A stretch of 64,000 bases of DNA from Streptomyces piniterrae (GCF_005048155.1 NZ_SUMB01000003.1:496001-560000), one strand, 5' to 3'; shown: positions 19,060-28,995, counted from the stretch's first letter. Notes: a model not told the origin generated them from the sequence alone. Made by a program: numbers and translations.

Positions 19060-20487
19060 TCAGGCGTCCTTGTCCTCGGCCTTCTCCTCGGCCGCGGCGG
19101 CTTCCTCGGTGTCCGTGCCCTCGGCGGCGGCGACGACGTCCTCGGCGACGGCCTCGACCGTCTCGCCGGTCTCGTCCTCGTCGTCGAGGTCGACGACCTC
19201 ACCGTTGGTGTCCTTGACCGTGGCGGCCTCGACGACCACGGCGAGCGCCTTGCCGCGGGCGACCTCGCCGACGAGCATCGGCACCTGGCCGCCCTCGACG
19301 ACGGCCTGGGCGAACTGGTCGGGCGACATGCCGGAGGACTGCGCGCGGCGCATGAGGTGCTCGGTGAGCTCCTCCTGGCTGACGTTCAGCTTCTCCTTGT
19401 TGACCAGCTCGTCCAGGATGAACTGGGTCTTGATGCCCTTCTCCGCCTGCTCCTTGGTCTCGGCGTCGAACTCCTCCTCGGTCTTGCCCTGGATCTCCAG
19501 GTACTTCGCGAGGTCGAGGCCCATCTGGGCGAGCTGGTGGTTGACCAGGTTGTGCTTGCGGGTCTGGATCTCGTCCGCGAGCAGCTTCTCGGGCATCGGC
19601 ACCTCGACGAGCTTGAGCAGCTCGTCCAGGACCTTCTCCTGGGCCTGGGTGGCCTGGTCGTACTTCTTCATCTGGGCGAGGCGCTTGGCGCTGTCCGCCC
19701 GGAGCTCTTCGAGGGTGTCGAACTCGCTGGCCAGCTGCGCGAAGTCGTCGTCCAGCTCGGGCAGTTCGCGGGACTTGACCTCGGTGACGTCGACCTTGAC
19801 CTCGGCCTCCTTGCCCTGGGCGGAGCCGCCCTTGAGCTCGGAGGTGAAGGTGGCGCTGCCGCCGGCCTCCAGGCCCTTGACGGCCTCGTCGATGCCGTCG
19901 AGGAGCTCGCCGGAGCCGACGGTGTAGGTGACGCCCTGGGCGACACCGTCCTCCAGCACCTCGCCGTCGACCTTGGCCTCCAGGTCGATGGTCAGCACGT
20001 CGCCGTCGGCGGCGGCGCGCTCGACCGGGCTGGTGGAGGCGAAGCGCTCGCGCAGCTGCTCGACGGACTTGTCGATGTCCTCGTCCGACACCTCGACGGC
20101 GTCGACCTCGACCTCGATACCGGAGTAGTCCGGGATCTCCAGGGCGGGGCGGATGTCGACCTCGGCGGTGAAGGCCAGCAGCTCGCCGTCCTTCAGCTCG
20201 GTGATGTCGACGTCGGGCTGGCCGAGGACGTTCAGCTCACCCTCGTTGACCGCTTCGGTGTAGAACTTCGGGAGCGCGTCGTTGACGGCCTCCTCCAGCA
20301 CGGCACCGCGGCCGAACCGCTGGTCGATGACGCGGGCCGGGATCTTGCCCTGGCGGAAGCCCTTCACCGTGACCTGCTGGTTGATCTTCTTGTACGCCGC
20401 GTCGAGGCTGTCCTTGAGCTCCTCGAAGGGCACCTCGACAGTGAGCCGAACCCGGGTCGGGTTCAGGGTCTCCACGGCGCTCTTCAC
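19060..20487 (-). CDS. tig: Trigger factor, ribosome-associated chaperone and prolyl isomerase
   Basis: 475 residues from GTG 20487 with AAGGAG just upstream; upstream in-frame codons run into the promoter region. Domains in order: ribosome-binding N-domain with the GFRQGKIP signature ([19 protein letters not shown]); FKBP-like PPIase domain (about 150-235); C-terminal helical arms ([37 protein letters not shown]). An acidic Ala/Glu-rich tail of about 45 residues ends the protein. Monocistronic, with its own terminator. Confidence 0.97.
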   Translation of the reverse strand: MKSAVETLNPTRVRLTVEVPFEELKDSLDAAYKKINQQVTVKGFRQGKIPARVIDQRFGRGAVLEEAVNDALPKFYTEAVNEGELNVLGQPDVDITELKDGELLAFTAEVDIRPALEIPDYSGIEVEVDAVEVSDEDIDKSVEQLRERFASTSPVERAAADGDVLTIDLEAKVDGEVLEDGVAQGVTYTVGSGELLDGIDEAVKGLEAGGSATFTSELKGGSAQGKEAEVKVDVTEVKSRELPELDDDFAQLASEFDTLEELRADSAKRLAQMKKYDQATQAQEKVLDELLKLVEVPMPEKLLADEIQTRKHNLVNHQLAQMGLDLAKYLEIQGKTEEEFDAETKEQAEKGIKTQFILDELVNKEKLNVSQEELTEHLMRRAQSSGMSPDQFAQAVVEGGQVPMLVGEVARGKALAVVVEAATVKDTNGEVVDLDDEDETGETVEAVAEDVVAAAEGTDTEEAAAAEEKAEDKDA

Positions 20488-20707
20488 GGTTCGGTCTCCT
20501 TGGGGCTGACTTCTGGGGTTTTGCCTGAGATCTTCCGGCACCCGGTGATGTGGGCCCCGGTCGATCGCGCCCGGCACAGAGACACACGGGCACGCAGCTT
20601 GCATAGTAACCGCAGGAAGGATGACGCCCACAACGCGATCTTGAGCATTCGCCCGGCGGACTGCCGCGGCTCAGGATGAGACTGTGGTTCTGGCGTGAAA
20701 ACGCTGG

Positions 20708-20781
20708 TCGGGGTGGCCGGATTCGAACCGACGACCTTCCGCTCCCAAAGCGGACGCGCTACCAAGCTGCGCCACACCCCG
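20708..20781 (-). tRNA. tRNA-Pro (anticodon TGG)
   Basis: On the minus strand the cloverleaf is complete: acceptor CGGGGTG / CACCCCG, D-arm GCGC..GCGC, anticodon stem TCCGC/GCGGA with loop TTTGGGA, T-loop GGTTCGAATCC, and discriminator A. The CCA tail is not encoded. Confidence 0.96.
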
Positions 20782-20928
20782 TCGGTGCGACACGTAGGGT
20801 ACATGGCCGAAGACGCTCTGGCTGCCAGATATCCGGGACCCCGCCCACGGGCGGCATGCGGTGTGCGGCACGCCGCCGCGACCCGCTAGGATGCTCTGCG
20901 TGCCGAGGTCCTGCGACCTGCGGCGCTC

Positions 20929-20999
20929 GCGGGCGTAGCTCAATGGTAGAGCCCCAGTCTTCCAAACTGGCTACGCGGGTTCGATTCCCGTCGCCCGCT
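20929..20999 (+). tRNA. tRNA-Gly (anticodon TCC)
   Basis: The plus-strand cloverleaf has acceptor GCGGGCG / CGCCCGC, D-arm GCTC..GAGC, anticodon stem CCAG/CTGG with TCC, T-loop GGTTCGATTCC, and discriminator T, as is normal for tRNA-Gly. CCA is not encoded. No integrase or duplicated 3' end was seen nearby. Confidence 0.96.
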
Positions 21000-21009
21000 C
21001 CGTACGGCA

Positions 21010-21048
21010 AAGGGCCAGGTCAGAGGGCATCCCCTCGGTCTGGCCCTT
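21010..21048. terminator. Hairpin shared by tRNA-Gly and the cupin gene
   Basis: AAGGGCCAG and CTGGCCCTT enclose an inner GAGGG/CCCTC pairing. The hairpin follows the tRNA by 10 bp on the plus strand and contains the stop of the convergent cupin gene. Confidence 0.55.
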
Positions 21049-21448
21049 GTTGTCTCCCCGAACCCTGCCGCTGCAGCAGCCGCTGCACGGACCGCGATGC
21101 GAGGTGGCCGATCACCGCGTGGCACTCCTCGGTCGGCGAGAAGTGCAGATACTCGCAGTCCTCCAGCGCCTCGGGGGCGTGACCGGGCGGCCAGTAGAAC
21201 GCCTGCCGCGGCTGGTAGATCTCCTCCCCGTGCGCGGTCCGCATCCTGAGCCGTCCCTTGAAGAGGTATCCCCAATGCGGGCACGGGCACAGGCCGTCCG
21301 GGAGGTCCTTGAAGGCCGGCGTCAGGTCGGTGCCCTTGGCCAGCCGCACGAACGCGGCGGACATGCCTCCCCCGAGATCCTGGACGCGTATGTCCACCCG
21401 CTCGCCCTGGATCGCGACCGGGGCGTCCACCCATGCCGTCGCCGTCAT
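21020..21448 (-). CDS. Cupin-domain protein
   Basis: 142 residues from ATG 21448 with GGAGGA just upstream; long in-frame extensions upstream overlap the divergent ArsC-like gene and are not credible. It contains a short beta-barrel region: CPCPHWGYLFKGRLRMRT, then YQPRQAFYWPPGHAPEALEDCEYLHFSPTEE. These resemble cupin motifs 1 and 2 without the complete His3-Glu metal set, so a metal role is uncertain. Specific function unknown. Confidence 0.8.
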   Translation of the reverse strand: MTATAWVDAPVAIQGERVDIRVQDLGGGMSAAFVRLAKGTDLTPAFKDLPDGLCPCPHWGYLFKGRLRMRTAHGEEIYQPRQAFYWPPGHAPEALEDCEYLHFSPTEECHAVIGHLASRSVQRLLQRQGSGRQQGPDRGDAL

Positions 21449-21554
21449 GACTCCTCCATGGCCCGGCTCGGCCTCGCCGCCACTTCCAGTCTGGCTCCGG
21501 GCCCGGTGACCCGCACGACACGGGCGGGGCGGTGCCGATCGTAGAGTGGCCGGC

Positions 21555-21929
21555 ATGGAGATCTGGATCAATCCCGCGTGTTCCAAGTGCCGTTCCGCCG
21601 TGCAGATCCTCGACGAGGAGGGCGCGGAGTACACCGTGCGCAGGTATCTGGAGGAGCCGCCGACCGCGGACGAGCTGCGCGGTGTGCTGGAGCGGCTGGG
21701 CCTGGAGCCGTGGGACATCACCCGGACCCAGGAGGCCGAGGCGAAGGAGCTGGGGCTGCGGACCTGGGAGCGCACGGAGGCCGGGCGCGAGCGGTGGATC
21801 GCGGCGCTGGCGGCGCATCCCCGGCTGATCCAGCGGCCGATCATCACCGCGGACGACGGGTCGGCGCTGGTGGGCCGGAGCGAGGATGCCGTACGGGACG
21901 CGCTGACGCGGACCGAGCCCGGCGACTGA
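21555..21929 (+). CDS. ArsC/Spx-family thioredoxin-fold protein (arsenate reductase-like)
   Basis: 124 residues from ATG 21555; GTG 21546 would add three residues. The N-terminus MEIWINPACSKCRSAVQIL carries a CxxC redox motif (Cys10, Cys13), followed by the family segments YLEEPPT, LERLGLEPWDITR and the C-terminal LIQRPIITADDGSALVGR, which contains the conserved RPI. No ars operon neighbours are present, so arsenate reduction is not supported by context. Divergent from the cupin gene. Confidence 0.85.
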   Translation: MEIWINPACSKCRSAVQILDEEGAEYTVRRYLEEPPTADELRGVLERLGLEPWDITRTQEAEAKELGLRTWERTEAGRERWIAALAAHPRLIQRPIITADDGSALVGRSEDAVRDALTRTEPGD

Positions 21930-21972
21930 CCGCGGTGGCGGCGCCTCTGGGTGGGCCCCGTGGAGCGGGCTC

Positions 21973-22167
21973 CTAGAAGGTGATGTGGTTGATCGTGTCG
22001 GCCAGGGAGTTGAAGAACCGGTTGATCGAGGGCGCCATGCCCGTGGACGCGAGGAAGAATCCGAAGAGGACGGCCACTATCGCCGGGCCCGGCTTGATCG
22101 ACTTCCCCCGGATCAGTACGACCAACACGATCCCCAACAGCAGCACCACGGACAGCGATAGAGCCAC
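21973..22167 (-). CDS. Small two-helix membrane protein (64 aa)
   Basis: 64 residues: helix 1 SVVLLLGIVLVVLI, a short basic loop RGKSIKPGP, helix 2 AIVAVLFGFFLASTG, then an amphipathic tail (SINRFFNSLADTINHITF). It resembles small Streptomyces membrane proteins of unknown function and is convergent with the ArsC-like gene. Confidence 0.72.
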   Translation of the reverse strand: MALSLSVVLLLGIVLVVLIRGKSIKPGPAIVAVLFGFFLASTGMAPSINRFFNSLADTINHITF

Positions 22168-22826
22168 AACTGATCACACCCTCGGTCGGAACGCCTCACC
22201 GGCCCCTGGGGGCATGCCGCTCACACCCCCTTGGCCCCATCGTGCCACCAACCTTCTTCCCATCGCAGGCGGGTGACGAATCATCGGCCAACGCTTTGCC
22301 CGGTTTCCGCCGCCGGCGGCCGGGCACCGGGTCGATCGCCGCCGGTGGGGGGCGGGGCAGGGGCCGCCCGTCCGGAATTCCGAGACGCGCGTCACATCGA
22401 TATTCCGGCCTGATCACTATCCCTGCGGGATCTCCGACAGACGGCCGGCAATCGCCATGCGGATCGAATATCCGTGCAGCCGCTATCACCCCTCGGCGAA
22501 TTTCTTTTCCGTGGCGTCCGTCACGGTATACGGAGTCCACCCGGGCCCCGTGGATTCATTCGGACATAGCATTAAGGAAGCGGACATTCCTGTCGGGCCG
22601 TCCGCAGGGGATACCGCCCGATTCGGGGCGATTAAAAGGTATAAACCCGGGCAGTCGGGTGGCGGTTTCGTGGCGCCGTTCGCGGGATGCGCGCGCACGC
22701 GAACGGATCTCCACCCGTTGCCTCCCCGCCGATTGCGGGATTTATGTGCGCGGTACGAGCAAGAGCGCCTGCGGAATTGCGAAATAACGCCGGAACGGTT
22801 TTACGCATTCGCCGTGCGCCGCTATC
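22168..22826. other. 659-bp region with no supported gene and lower GC
   Basis: From about 22380 to 22830 the base composition is clearly less GC-rich than in the flanking genes (aatttcttttcc, gcattaagg, gattaaaaggtataaa). One plus-strand frame, 22457-22834, stays open for 125 codons. By my count about a third of its codons end in A or T, including a TTA, so I do not call it a gene. The rest probably holds the acyltransferase promoter. Confidence 0.5.
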
Positions 22827-24002
22827 GTGCCTGAGATGTCTCACGCCGCCCAGACTCCTCGACAAGAGCTCCCTCCTGCCAGGGAGGCGGCGGGTGCCGA
22901 CCGGTCGGCGCGTGCCGCTGAGCCGCCGGGCGCGCCCGAGCAGCCGCCGGCCCCCGCCCCGAAAGGCGGCCGGGACGCGTTCTTCGACAACGCGAAGTAC
23001 CTGGCCATCGTCCTGGTGGCGATGGGGCACGTCTGGGAGCCGCTGACCGACGGCAGCCGCGCGGCCGAGGCGTTCTACATGACCGTCTACACGTTCCACA
23101 TGCCGGCGTTCATCATCATCTCCGGCTATTTCTCCCGCAGTTTCGACATGCGGAAGGACCGGCTGCAGCGGCTGGTCACCGGCGTAGCGGTCCCGTACGT
23201 CCTCTTCGAGACGGCGTACTCGTTCTTCAAGCGGTGGGCGGACGACGATCCGGGCCATCCGATCAGCCTGCTCGATCCCTGGTTCCTGACGTGGTTCCTG
23301 GTGGCGCTGTTCATCTGGCGGCTGACCACCCCGCTGTGGAAGATCGTGCGCTGGCCGATTCCGCTCGCGCTGGCCATCGCCGTGCTCGCGTCCGTCTCGC
23401 CGGACATCGGGGACGATCTGGATCTCCAACGGGTGCTGCAGTTCCTGCCGTTCTTCGTGCTGGGACTGTGTATGCGGCCGGAGCACTTCACACTGGTGCA
23501 GCGGCGGGCGGTACGGATCGCTTCGCTGCCGATCTTCGCGTGCGCGCTGGTGATGGCGTACTGGGCGGCTCCCCGGATGAGCTCGGCGTGGTTCTACCAC
23601 CGGGACAGCGCACAGGAGTTGGGCACCACCGGGTGGGTCGGCCTGGTCATGACGCCGGCTCTGTTCGGCTGCTCGATCGTGCTGGTGGCCTGTTTCTTCT
23701 CCTGGGTGCCCAGGCGGCCGATGTGGTTCACCGTGCTGGGCGCGGGGACGCTCTACGGCTATCTGCTGCACGGCTTCCTGGCCAAGGGGTCGCGGTTCTG
23801 GGGCTGGTTCGACGACTACGCGTGGCTGCACACGCCACTGGGTGAGATCGCGGTCACGCTGATCGCGGCGGTCATCGTGACGGCCCTGTGCACACCGCCG
23901 GTCCGCAAGGTGTTCCGCTTCGCGATGGAACCGACGATGGCATGGGCGTTCCGCAAGGATCCGGCCGATACGGCGCGGACTCGGGAGCGCGTGACCGCCT
24001 GA
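22827..24002 (+). CDS. Acyltransferase 3 family membrane protein
   Basis: 391 residues from GTG 22827; ATG 22836 is as likely, and neither has a clear ribosome site. After a 45-residue Pro/Ala-rich N-terminus comes the OafA/fucose-4-O-acetylase-like core: FFDNAKYLAIVLVAMGHVWEPL, TFHMPAFIIISGYFSRSF, and about ten hydrophobic helices to residue ~365. Such proteins O-acylate sugars or lipids at the membrane. No glycan genes are adjacent, so the substrate is unknown. An eroded ABC ATPase lies on the opposite strand just downstream. Confidence 0.85.
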   Translation: MPEMSHAAQTPRQELPPAREAAGADRSARAAEPPGAPEQPPAPAPKGGRDAFFDNAKYLAIVLVAMGHVWEPLTDGSRAAEAFYMTVYTFHMPAFIIISGYFSRSFDMRKDRLQRLVTGVAVPYVLFETAYSFFKRWADDDPGHPISLLDPWFLTWFLVALFIWRLTTPLWKIVRWPIPLALAIAVLASVSPDIGDDLDLQRVLQFLPFFVLGLCMRPEHFTLVQRRAVRIASLPIFACALVMAYWAAPRMSSAWFYHRDSAQELGTTGWVGLVMTPALFGCSIVLVACFFSWVPRRPMWFTVLGAGTLYGYLLHGFLAKGSRFWGWFDDYAWLHTPLGEIAVTLIAAVIVTALCTPPVRKVFRFAMEPTMAWAFRKDPADTARTRERVTA

Positions 24003-24009
24003 CCGCGTG

Positions 24010-24484
24010 AGTCGCGCCGAGGGGCAGGGCGTCGACGGCGGGCCGAGGACCTCGGCCGCGGTGCCGGAGCCGAGGGCGCCGGTCGGCTCGTCGGCTCGTC
24101 GGCGAAGATCACGTCGGGGTTCGGTGACCAGCGCGCGGGCGATCGCCACCCTCTGCTGCCGGCCGCCGGAGAGCCGGCCGGGGCGGCGCCGCGCGTGCTC
24201 GTGCTGGCCGACCCGGTGCAGTACGTCGGCCACCCGGCAGGCCGTCGGGACACTGTCCGGCCGGCCGCATCGGCGGTGCCGTGTTCTGCTCGGCGGTGAG
24301 CGCGGGCAGCGGGTTGCACGCCTGGAGGACGAAGGCGAGGCGGCTGCGGCGCAGGGGCGTGAGGCGGTTCTCACTCATGCGGGTGATTTTCCGTGTCGGC
24401 GAGTCGCACCGGGGCGGCGGTGGGGCGGTCCAGGCCCGCGGCGCACCGCAGGAACGTCGACTTGCCGGAGCCCGAGCGGCCCAT
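24010..24484 (-). pseudogene. Frameshifted remnant of an ABC-transporter ATPase
   Basis: All ATPase motifs occur in the correct order but in three frames. Walker A MGRSGSGKST starts at 24484 in a frame that stops near 24373. The Q-loop region LAFVLQACNPLPALTAEQN lies in the next frame. The signature RLSGGRQQRVAIARAL lies in a third frame. Walker B appears split between DVIFADEPT in one frame and DEPTGALGSGTAAEVL in another. The sequence before Walker A is missing: only about 28 bp separate the ATG from the phosphatase stop. The cognate permease is absent. The motif text resembles the MacB/LolD-type export ATPases. Confidence 0.82.
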
Positions 24485-24512
24485 GTGGCGAGGGCGGCGG
24501 CTCGGACTGGCC

Positions 24513-25658
24513 CTACGCGTCCCGGCAGATCAGCAGCAGCGCCCGGTCGTCGTTGACGTCCTTGGCGACGGCCTCGATCAGATGCCAGGCGGCGCCGGCG
24601 AAACCGCCGTGTACATAGCGTTCGGCCTCGCCGGTCAGCCGGTCCATGCCCTCCGCGATGTCACGGCCGGACGCCTCGACCAGGCCGTCGGTGAACATCA
24701 TCAGGACGTCGCCGGGCCGCAGCGTCCCCTTCACCGGGTCGAACTGGGCACCGTCGTAGACCCCGAGGAGCGGCCCCTCCCCCGACTTCTCCTCCCAGCG
24801 GCCGGTGCCCGCGTTGAGCTGGAGGGCCGGCAGATGGCCCGCGGAGAGGAGTTCGTAGTCGCCGGACTCCAGGTCGAGGACGAGATGGATGGAGGTCGCG
24901 AAGCCCTCGTGCCAGTCCTGGCGCAGCAGATAGCCGTTGGCGGCGGGCAGGAAGCCGTGCGGCGGCAGCGAGCCGAGCAGGCCGCCGAACGCGCCGGACA
25001 GCAGCAGGGCGCGGGAGGCCGCGTCCATGCCCTTGCCGGACACGTCGGTCAGCACGACTTCGAGGATGTTGCCGCCCTGGGTGCGGGAGGCCACGACGAA
25101 GTCGCCGGAGAAGGACTGGCCGCCGGCCGGGCGCAGCGCCATCTCGCGATGCCAACCCTTGGGCAGTTTGGGCAGTTTGCTCTGTACCCGGATCCGCTCG
25201 CGCAGGTCGAAGAGCATGGTGCCGCCGCGCCGCCAGGGGACGCCGACCCGGCTGCGGAACTGGGCGATCAGCAGTCCGAAGAGGCCGACCGCGGCGACGA
25301 CCAGGACCGTGCCGGGGGTGATCCGGTCCGGTCCCTCGTCGTACGGGCCGAACAGGGCGGCCTCGACGATCAGTGCGCACGCGGAGGCGCCGTACAGCAC
25401 CAGGAGGTTGGCGGGCCGGAGCAGCAGGCCGCCGGCGATCACCGGGAGGACCAGGGCGGTCGGCGCGAACCAGTCGGAGTGCCAGAGGGTGCCGGTGGCG
25501 ATGGCGGGGATGGCGATGAGCAGGGCGACCAGTGCGGGCCAGTCGGAGCCGTCGCCGCGGAAGTAGTCGACGCCGGCCTTGCGCACGCCGATGCGGGCCC
25601 GGTGCAGACCTTTGTGCATCCGTGCCGTCAGAGGTTCCGTACCCGGGCCGCTTGCCAT
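24513..25658 (-). CDS. Membrane-anchored PP2C/SpoIIE-type protein phosphatase
   Basis: 381 residues. Three or four hydrophobic helices (about residues 42-138) precede the catalytic domain (about 165-381). Metal-binding PP2C motifs are present: GGQSFSGDFVVA, VVLTDVSGKGMDAA, GDVLMMFTDGLVEA and a terminal DVNDDRALLLI. Such proteins dephosphorylate anti-anti-sigma factors in Streptomyces signalling. No HTH, PAS or GAF domain is visible, so input would be through the membrane part. ATG 25658 has no strong ribosome site. Confidence 0.88.
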   Translation of the reverse strand: MASGPGTEPLTARMHKGLHRARIGVRKAGVDYFRGDGSDWPALVALLIAIPAIATGTLWHSDWFAPTALVLPVIAGGLLLRPANLLVLYGASACALIVEAALFGPYDEGPDRITPGTVLVVAAVGLFGLLIAQFRSRVGVPWRRGGTMLFDLRERIRVQSKLPKLPKGWHREMALRPAGGQSFSGDFVVASRTQGGNILEVVLTDVSGKGMDAASRALLLSGAFGGLLGSLPPHGFLPAANGYLLRQDWHEGFATSIHLVLDLESGDYELLSAGHLPALQLNAGTGRWEEKSGEGPLLGVYDGAQFDPVKGTLRPGDVLMMFTDGLVEASGRDIAEGMDRLTGEAERYVHGGFAGAAWHLIEAVAKDVNDDRALLLICRDA

Positions 25659-25912
25659 TGCTCTGGGACCTTATCCACCCGTTCGGCGGTGCGTCGATTC
25701 GCCGCACGTCGCTCCGCTGAATTACCGGGAAATCGCGTTCGACATGCGGTCGCGCTGCCGGAGATCGTCCTGCCGGGAGTGGCACGGGACGACGGAATTA
25801 CTGGTGCTTCGTCGGTGGCGCCGGGGGCCGAATGGGGCGCTTGGTACGGCGAGTTGGGCGGCCGGGACGGCTCCGCACCCGGGTGGCCCCAGGCGACTGG
25901 CCGGGTGGCCGA

Positions 25913-26740
25913 TCAGTTCCGGCCGCCGCTCCTGGCCGGCTGGCAGCCGGGGCACCAGAAGAGGTTGCGGGCGGCGAGACCGGCGGTGCGGATCTCGCCG
26001 CCACAGATGTGGCAGCGCCCGTTGGCGCGGCGGTAGACGTACACCTCGCCGCCGTGGTCGTCGACGCGCGGCGGGCGGCCCATGGCCTCGGGCAGGTGCT
26101 CGGGGCGTACGGTGTCGATCCGGTTGTGCCGGACGCCCTCGCGCATCAGGAAGACCAGGTCGGCCCAGATCGCGTCCCATTCGGCGCGGGTGAGGTCGCG
26201 GCCCGGGAGGTAGGGGTCGATGCCGTGCCGGAAGAGAACCTCGGCGCGGTAGACGTTGCCGACGCCGGCGATGACCTTCTGGTCCATCAGCAGTGCGGCG
26301 ACGGTGGTGCGGCTGCGGGAGATCCGCGCCCAGGCCGGGGCCGGGTCGTCGTCCGGGCGCAGCGGGTCGGGGCCGAGCCGGTCGTGTATCGCCTGCTTCT
26401 CGGGGTCGGTGATCAGGGCGCAGGTGGTGGGGCCGCGCAGGTCCGCGTATCCGGACGGGTTCGCGATCCGCAGGCGCACGGTGTCGGTGGGGGGCGGGGC
26501 CGGGGCGTCACCGAAGCCGAGTTTGCCGAAGAGGCCGAGGTGGATGTGGATCCAGCCGGTCTCGGCGAAGCCGAGGAAGAGGTGTTTGCCGTGCGCCTCT
26601 GTGTGGGTCAGTTCCTGCTTGTCGACGAGGGCCGCGCTGTCGGAGAACTTGCCCTGGGGGCTGGTGACACGGACCTTCCGCCCGAGGAAGCGGGCGCCGT
26701 AGTCCGCGGCGAGGCGGTGGATGGTGTGGCCCTCGGGCAC
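25913..26740 (-). CDS. Fpg/Nei-family DNA glycosylase (endonuclease VIII-like)
   Basis: 275 residues. The N-terminus MPEGHTIHRLAADY carries the catalytic Pro2 and Glu3 used for Schiff-base chemistry. TEAHGKHLFLGF contains the conserved Lys. The helix-two-turn-helix segment VAALLMDQKVIAGVGNVYRAEVLFRHGIDP is intact, and a C-terminal zinc finger (CHIC...WCPGC) is present. The MPEGHT start points to the Nei branch rather than MutM. It removes oxidised bases and nicks abasic sites. It lies 72 bp downstream of rpiB with a strong hairpin between them. Confidence 0.93.
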   Translation of the reverse strand: MPEGHTIHRLAADYGARFLGRKVRVTSPQGKFSDSAALVDKQELTHTEAHGKHLFLGFAETGWIHIHLGLFGKLGFGDAPAPPPTDTVRLRIANPSGYADLRGPTTCALITDPEKQAIHDRLGPDPLRPDDDPAPAWARISRSRTTVAALLMDQKVIAGVGNVYRAEVLFRHGIDPYLPGRDLTRAEWDAIWADLVFLMREGVRHNRIDTVRPEHLPEAMGRPPRVDDHGGEVYVYRRANGRCHICGGEIRTAGLAARNLFWCPGCQPARSGGRN

Positions 26741-26762
26741 GGGTGTGGCCTCCAGTGGGCGC

Positions 26763-26794
26763 GCCCGCCCTCCCCGGCGCCGGGGAGGGCGGGC
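26763..26794 (-). terminator. 32-bp perfect GC palindrome between rpiB and the Nei gene
   Basis: GCCCGCCCTCCCCGGC is followed immediately by its exact reverse complement. It sits 18 bp after the rpiB stop and 22 bp before the Nei start, so it should terminate rpiB transcripts or attenuate read-through. Confidence 0.75.
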
Positions 26795-26812
26795 GGCGGT
26801 GGCGTGCGGTGG

Positions 26813-27298
<486 letters not shown>

Positions 27299-27511
27299 GC
27301 GATGAGTGTGACACGGCCGGTGCGGGGTAGGCGCCGCCGGGTCCGTTAGCGGCGTCGTGGGCGTAATCGCTTGTTGACCTTGTGTACGTATGCGTGGCGC
27401 GGAACTCTCCAGCTTTTCACGCAACAATCCGTCGCCAGGCCTTCCAATCCATGGTTAACGAAGATCTAATGCTGGGGTTCCATTTCCGTGAACCACACAA
27501 GGACGGTGCAC

Positions 27512-28939
27512 ATGGGCGCCCCACCGCCTACCTCCGAAGCGGTCCCCACCACCGGTGATCCCGGTGCCGGACCCACCGGGGGGCAGTCGCAGGACGGGCT
27601 GCAGGCAGGACTGAAGAACCGCCATCTGTCGATGATCGCCATCGGTGGTGTCATCGGCGCGGGACTGTTCGTGGGCTCCGGGGCCGGCATCTCGGCCGCC
27701 GGGCCCGGCATTCTGCTCTCGTACGCGCTGACCGGGCTGCTGGTCGTGCTGGTGATGCGGATGCTGGGCGAGATGGCCGCGGCCTCCCCCACCTCCGGGT
27801 CGTTCTCGGCCTACGCGGACCGGGCGTTGGGCCGCTGGGCGGGTTTCACGATCGGCTGGCTGTACTGGTTCTTCTGGTCGGTGGTGCTGGCCGTCGAGGC
27901 GACCGCCGCCGCGGCGATCCTCACCGGCTGGGTTCCGGCCGTCCCGCAGTGGGCCTGGGCGCTGCTGGTGATGGTCGTGCTGACCGGCACCAATCTCGTC
28001 TCGGTGAGTTCGTTCGGTGAGTTCGAGTTCTGGTTCGCCGGTATCAAGGTCGTCGCGATCGTGGTCTTCATCGTGGTCGGCGCGCTGGCGATATTCGGAT
28101 TGCCGCCGGGCGATCACGCGGTGGGCACGGCGAATCTGACCGGGCACGGCGGATTCCTGCCGAATGGTCCGGGGGCGATTCTCTCCGGCATGCTGCTGGT
28201 GGTTTTCTCGTTCATGGGCAGCGAAATCGTCACGCTGGCGGCGAGCGAGTCGCCGAATCCGGTGCAGGCCGTACGCAAGGCCGTCAACAGCGTCATCTGG
28301 CGGATCGCGCTCTTCTACCTCGGTTCGATCGCGGTGATCGTGACGCTGCTGCCGTGGAACGATCCGGCGGTGCGCAAGAGCCCGTACGTGGCGGTGCTGA
28401 AGTCGCTGGACATTCCGTACGCGGGCACGGTGATGGACGTCGTGGTGCTGACCGCGGTGCTGTCCTGTCTGAACTCCGGGCTCTACACGGCTTCCCGGAT
28501 GGCGTTCTCGCTCGGCGAGCGCGGTGACGCGCCGAAATCGTTCAAGAAGGTCAACAAGGGCGGGGTGCCGGCGGTCGCGATCTGGGCGTCGGTCGCGTTC
28601 GGCTTCATCGCTACGGTCTTCAGCTATACGTCGAAGGACACGGTCTTCCAGTTCCTGCTGAATTCGTCGGGCGCGGTGGCGCTTTTCGTATGGCTGGTCA
28701 TCTGCTTCTCGCAGCTGCGGATGCGCCGGGTCATCGAACGGGAGACGCCGGAGCGGCTGACGGTGCGGATGTGGCTCTACCCGTGGCTGACGTACGCGAC
28801 GATCGGGCTGATCCTCTTCGTCATCGGCTATATGTTCTACGACCCGGAGGGGCGGGAGCAGATGGTCCTGTCGGTGGTCGCGGCGGTGGTGGTGCTGGCG
28901 ATCGGGCTGGTGCTGGACCGGAAGCGGCCGCGCGCCTGA
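27512..28939 (+). CDS. Amino-acid permease, APC family, GabP-like (copy 1 of 3)
   Basis: 475 residues from ATG 27512, which has AGGA 8 nt upstream; GTG 27488 has none. Twelve predicted helices. The family signature IAIGGVIGAGLFVGSGAGI lies at the first helix, SFGEFEFWFAGIKV at helix 5-6, and the ASESPNP and SPYVAVL loops follow. It probably imports an amino acid or GABA by proton symport. It is the first of three paralogous permeases in 5.6 kb and has its own terminator. Confidence 0.93.
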   Translation: MGAPPPTSEAVPTTGDPGAGPTGGQSQDGLQAGLKNRHLSMIAIGGVIGAGLFVGSGAGISAAGPGILLSYALTGLLVVLVMRMLGEMAAASPTSGSFSAYADRALGRWAGFTIGWLYWFFWSVVLAVEATAAAAILTGWVPAVPQWAWALLVMVVLTGTNLVSVSSFGEFEFWFAGIKVVAIVVFIVVGALAIFGLPPGDHAVGTANLTGHGGFLPNGPGAILSGMLLVVFSFMGSEIVTLAASESPNPVQAVRKAVNSVIWRIALFYLGSIAVIVTLLPWNDPAVRKSPYVAVLKSLDIPYAGTVMDVVVLTAVLSCLNSGLYTASRMAFSLGERGDAPKSFKKVNKGGVPAVAIWASVAFGFIATVFSYTSKDTVFQFLLNSSGAVALFVWLVICFSQLRMRRVIERETPERLTVRMWLYPWLTYATIGLILFVIGYMFYDPEGREQMVLSVVAAVVVLAIGLVLDRKRPRA

Positions 28940-28945
28940 CACGAC

Positions 28946-28980
28946 GGCGGGGCCCGCACCACGTTGGTGCGGGCCCCGCC
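28946..28980. terminator. Convergent terminator between permease 1 and bioY
   Basis: GGCGGGGCCCGCACCA pairs perfectly with TGGTGCGGGCCCCGCC (16 bp) around a 3-nt loop, between the stops at 28939 and 28996. Confidence 0.85.
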
Positions 28981-28995
28981 CCGTGCGCAGACCTG

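Noticed and set aside
20708..20999. tRNA genes as integration sites of a mobile element
   Set aside because: No integrase, no repeated tRNA 3' end and no atypical DNA near either tRNA gene.
22457..22834. 125-codon plus-strand frame ahead of the acyltransferase
   Set aside because: Roughly a third of its codons end in A or T, including a TTA, unlike real genes here. No domain and no ribosome site. Reported only as part of the gene-free region.
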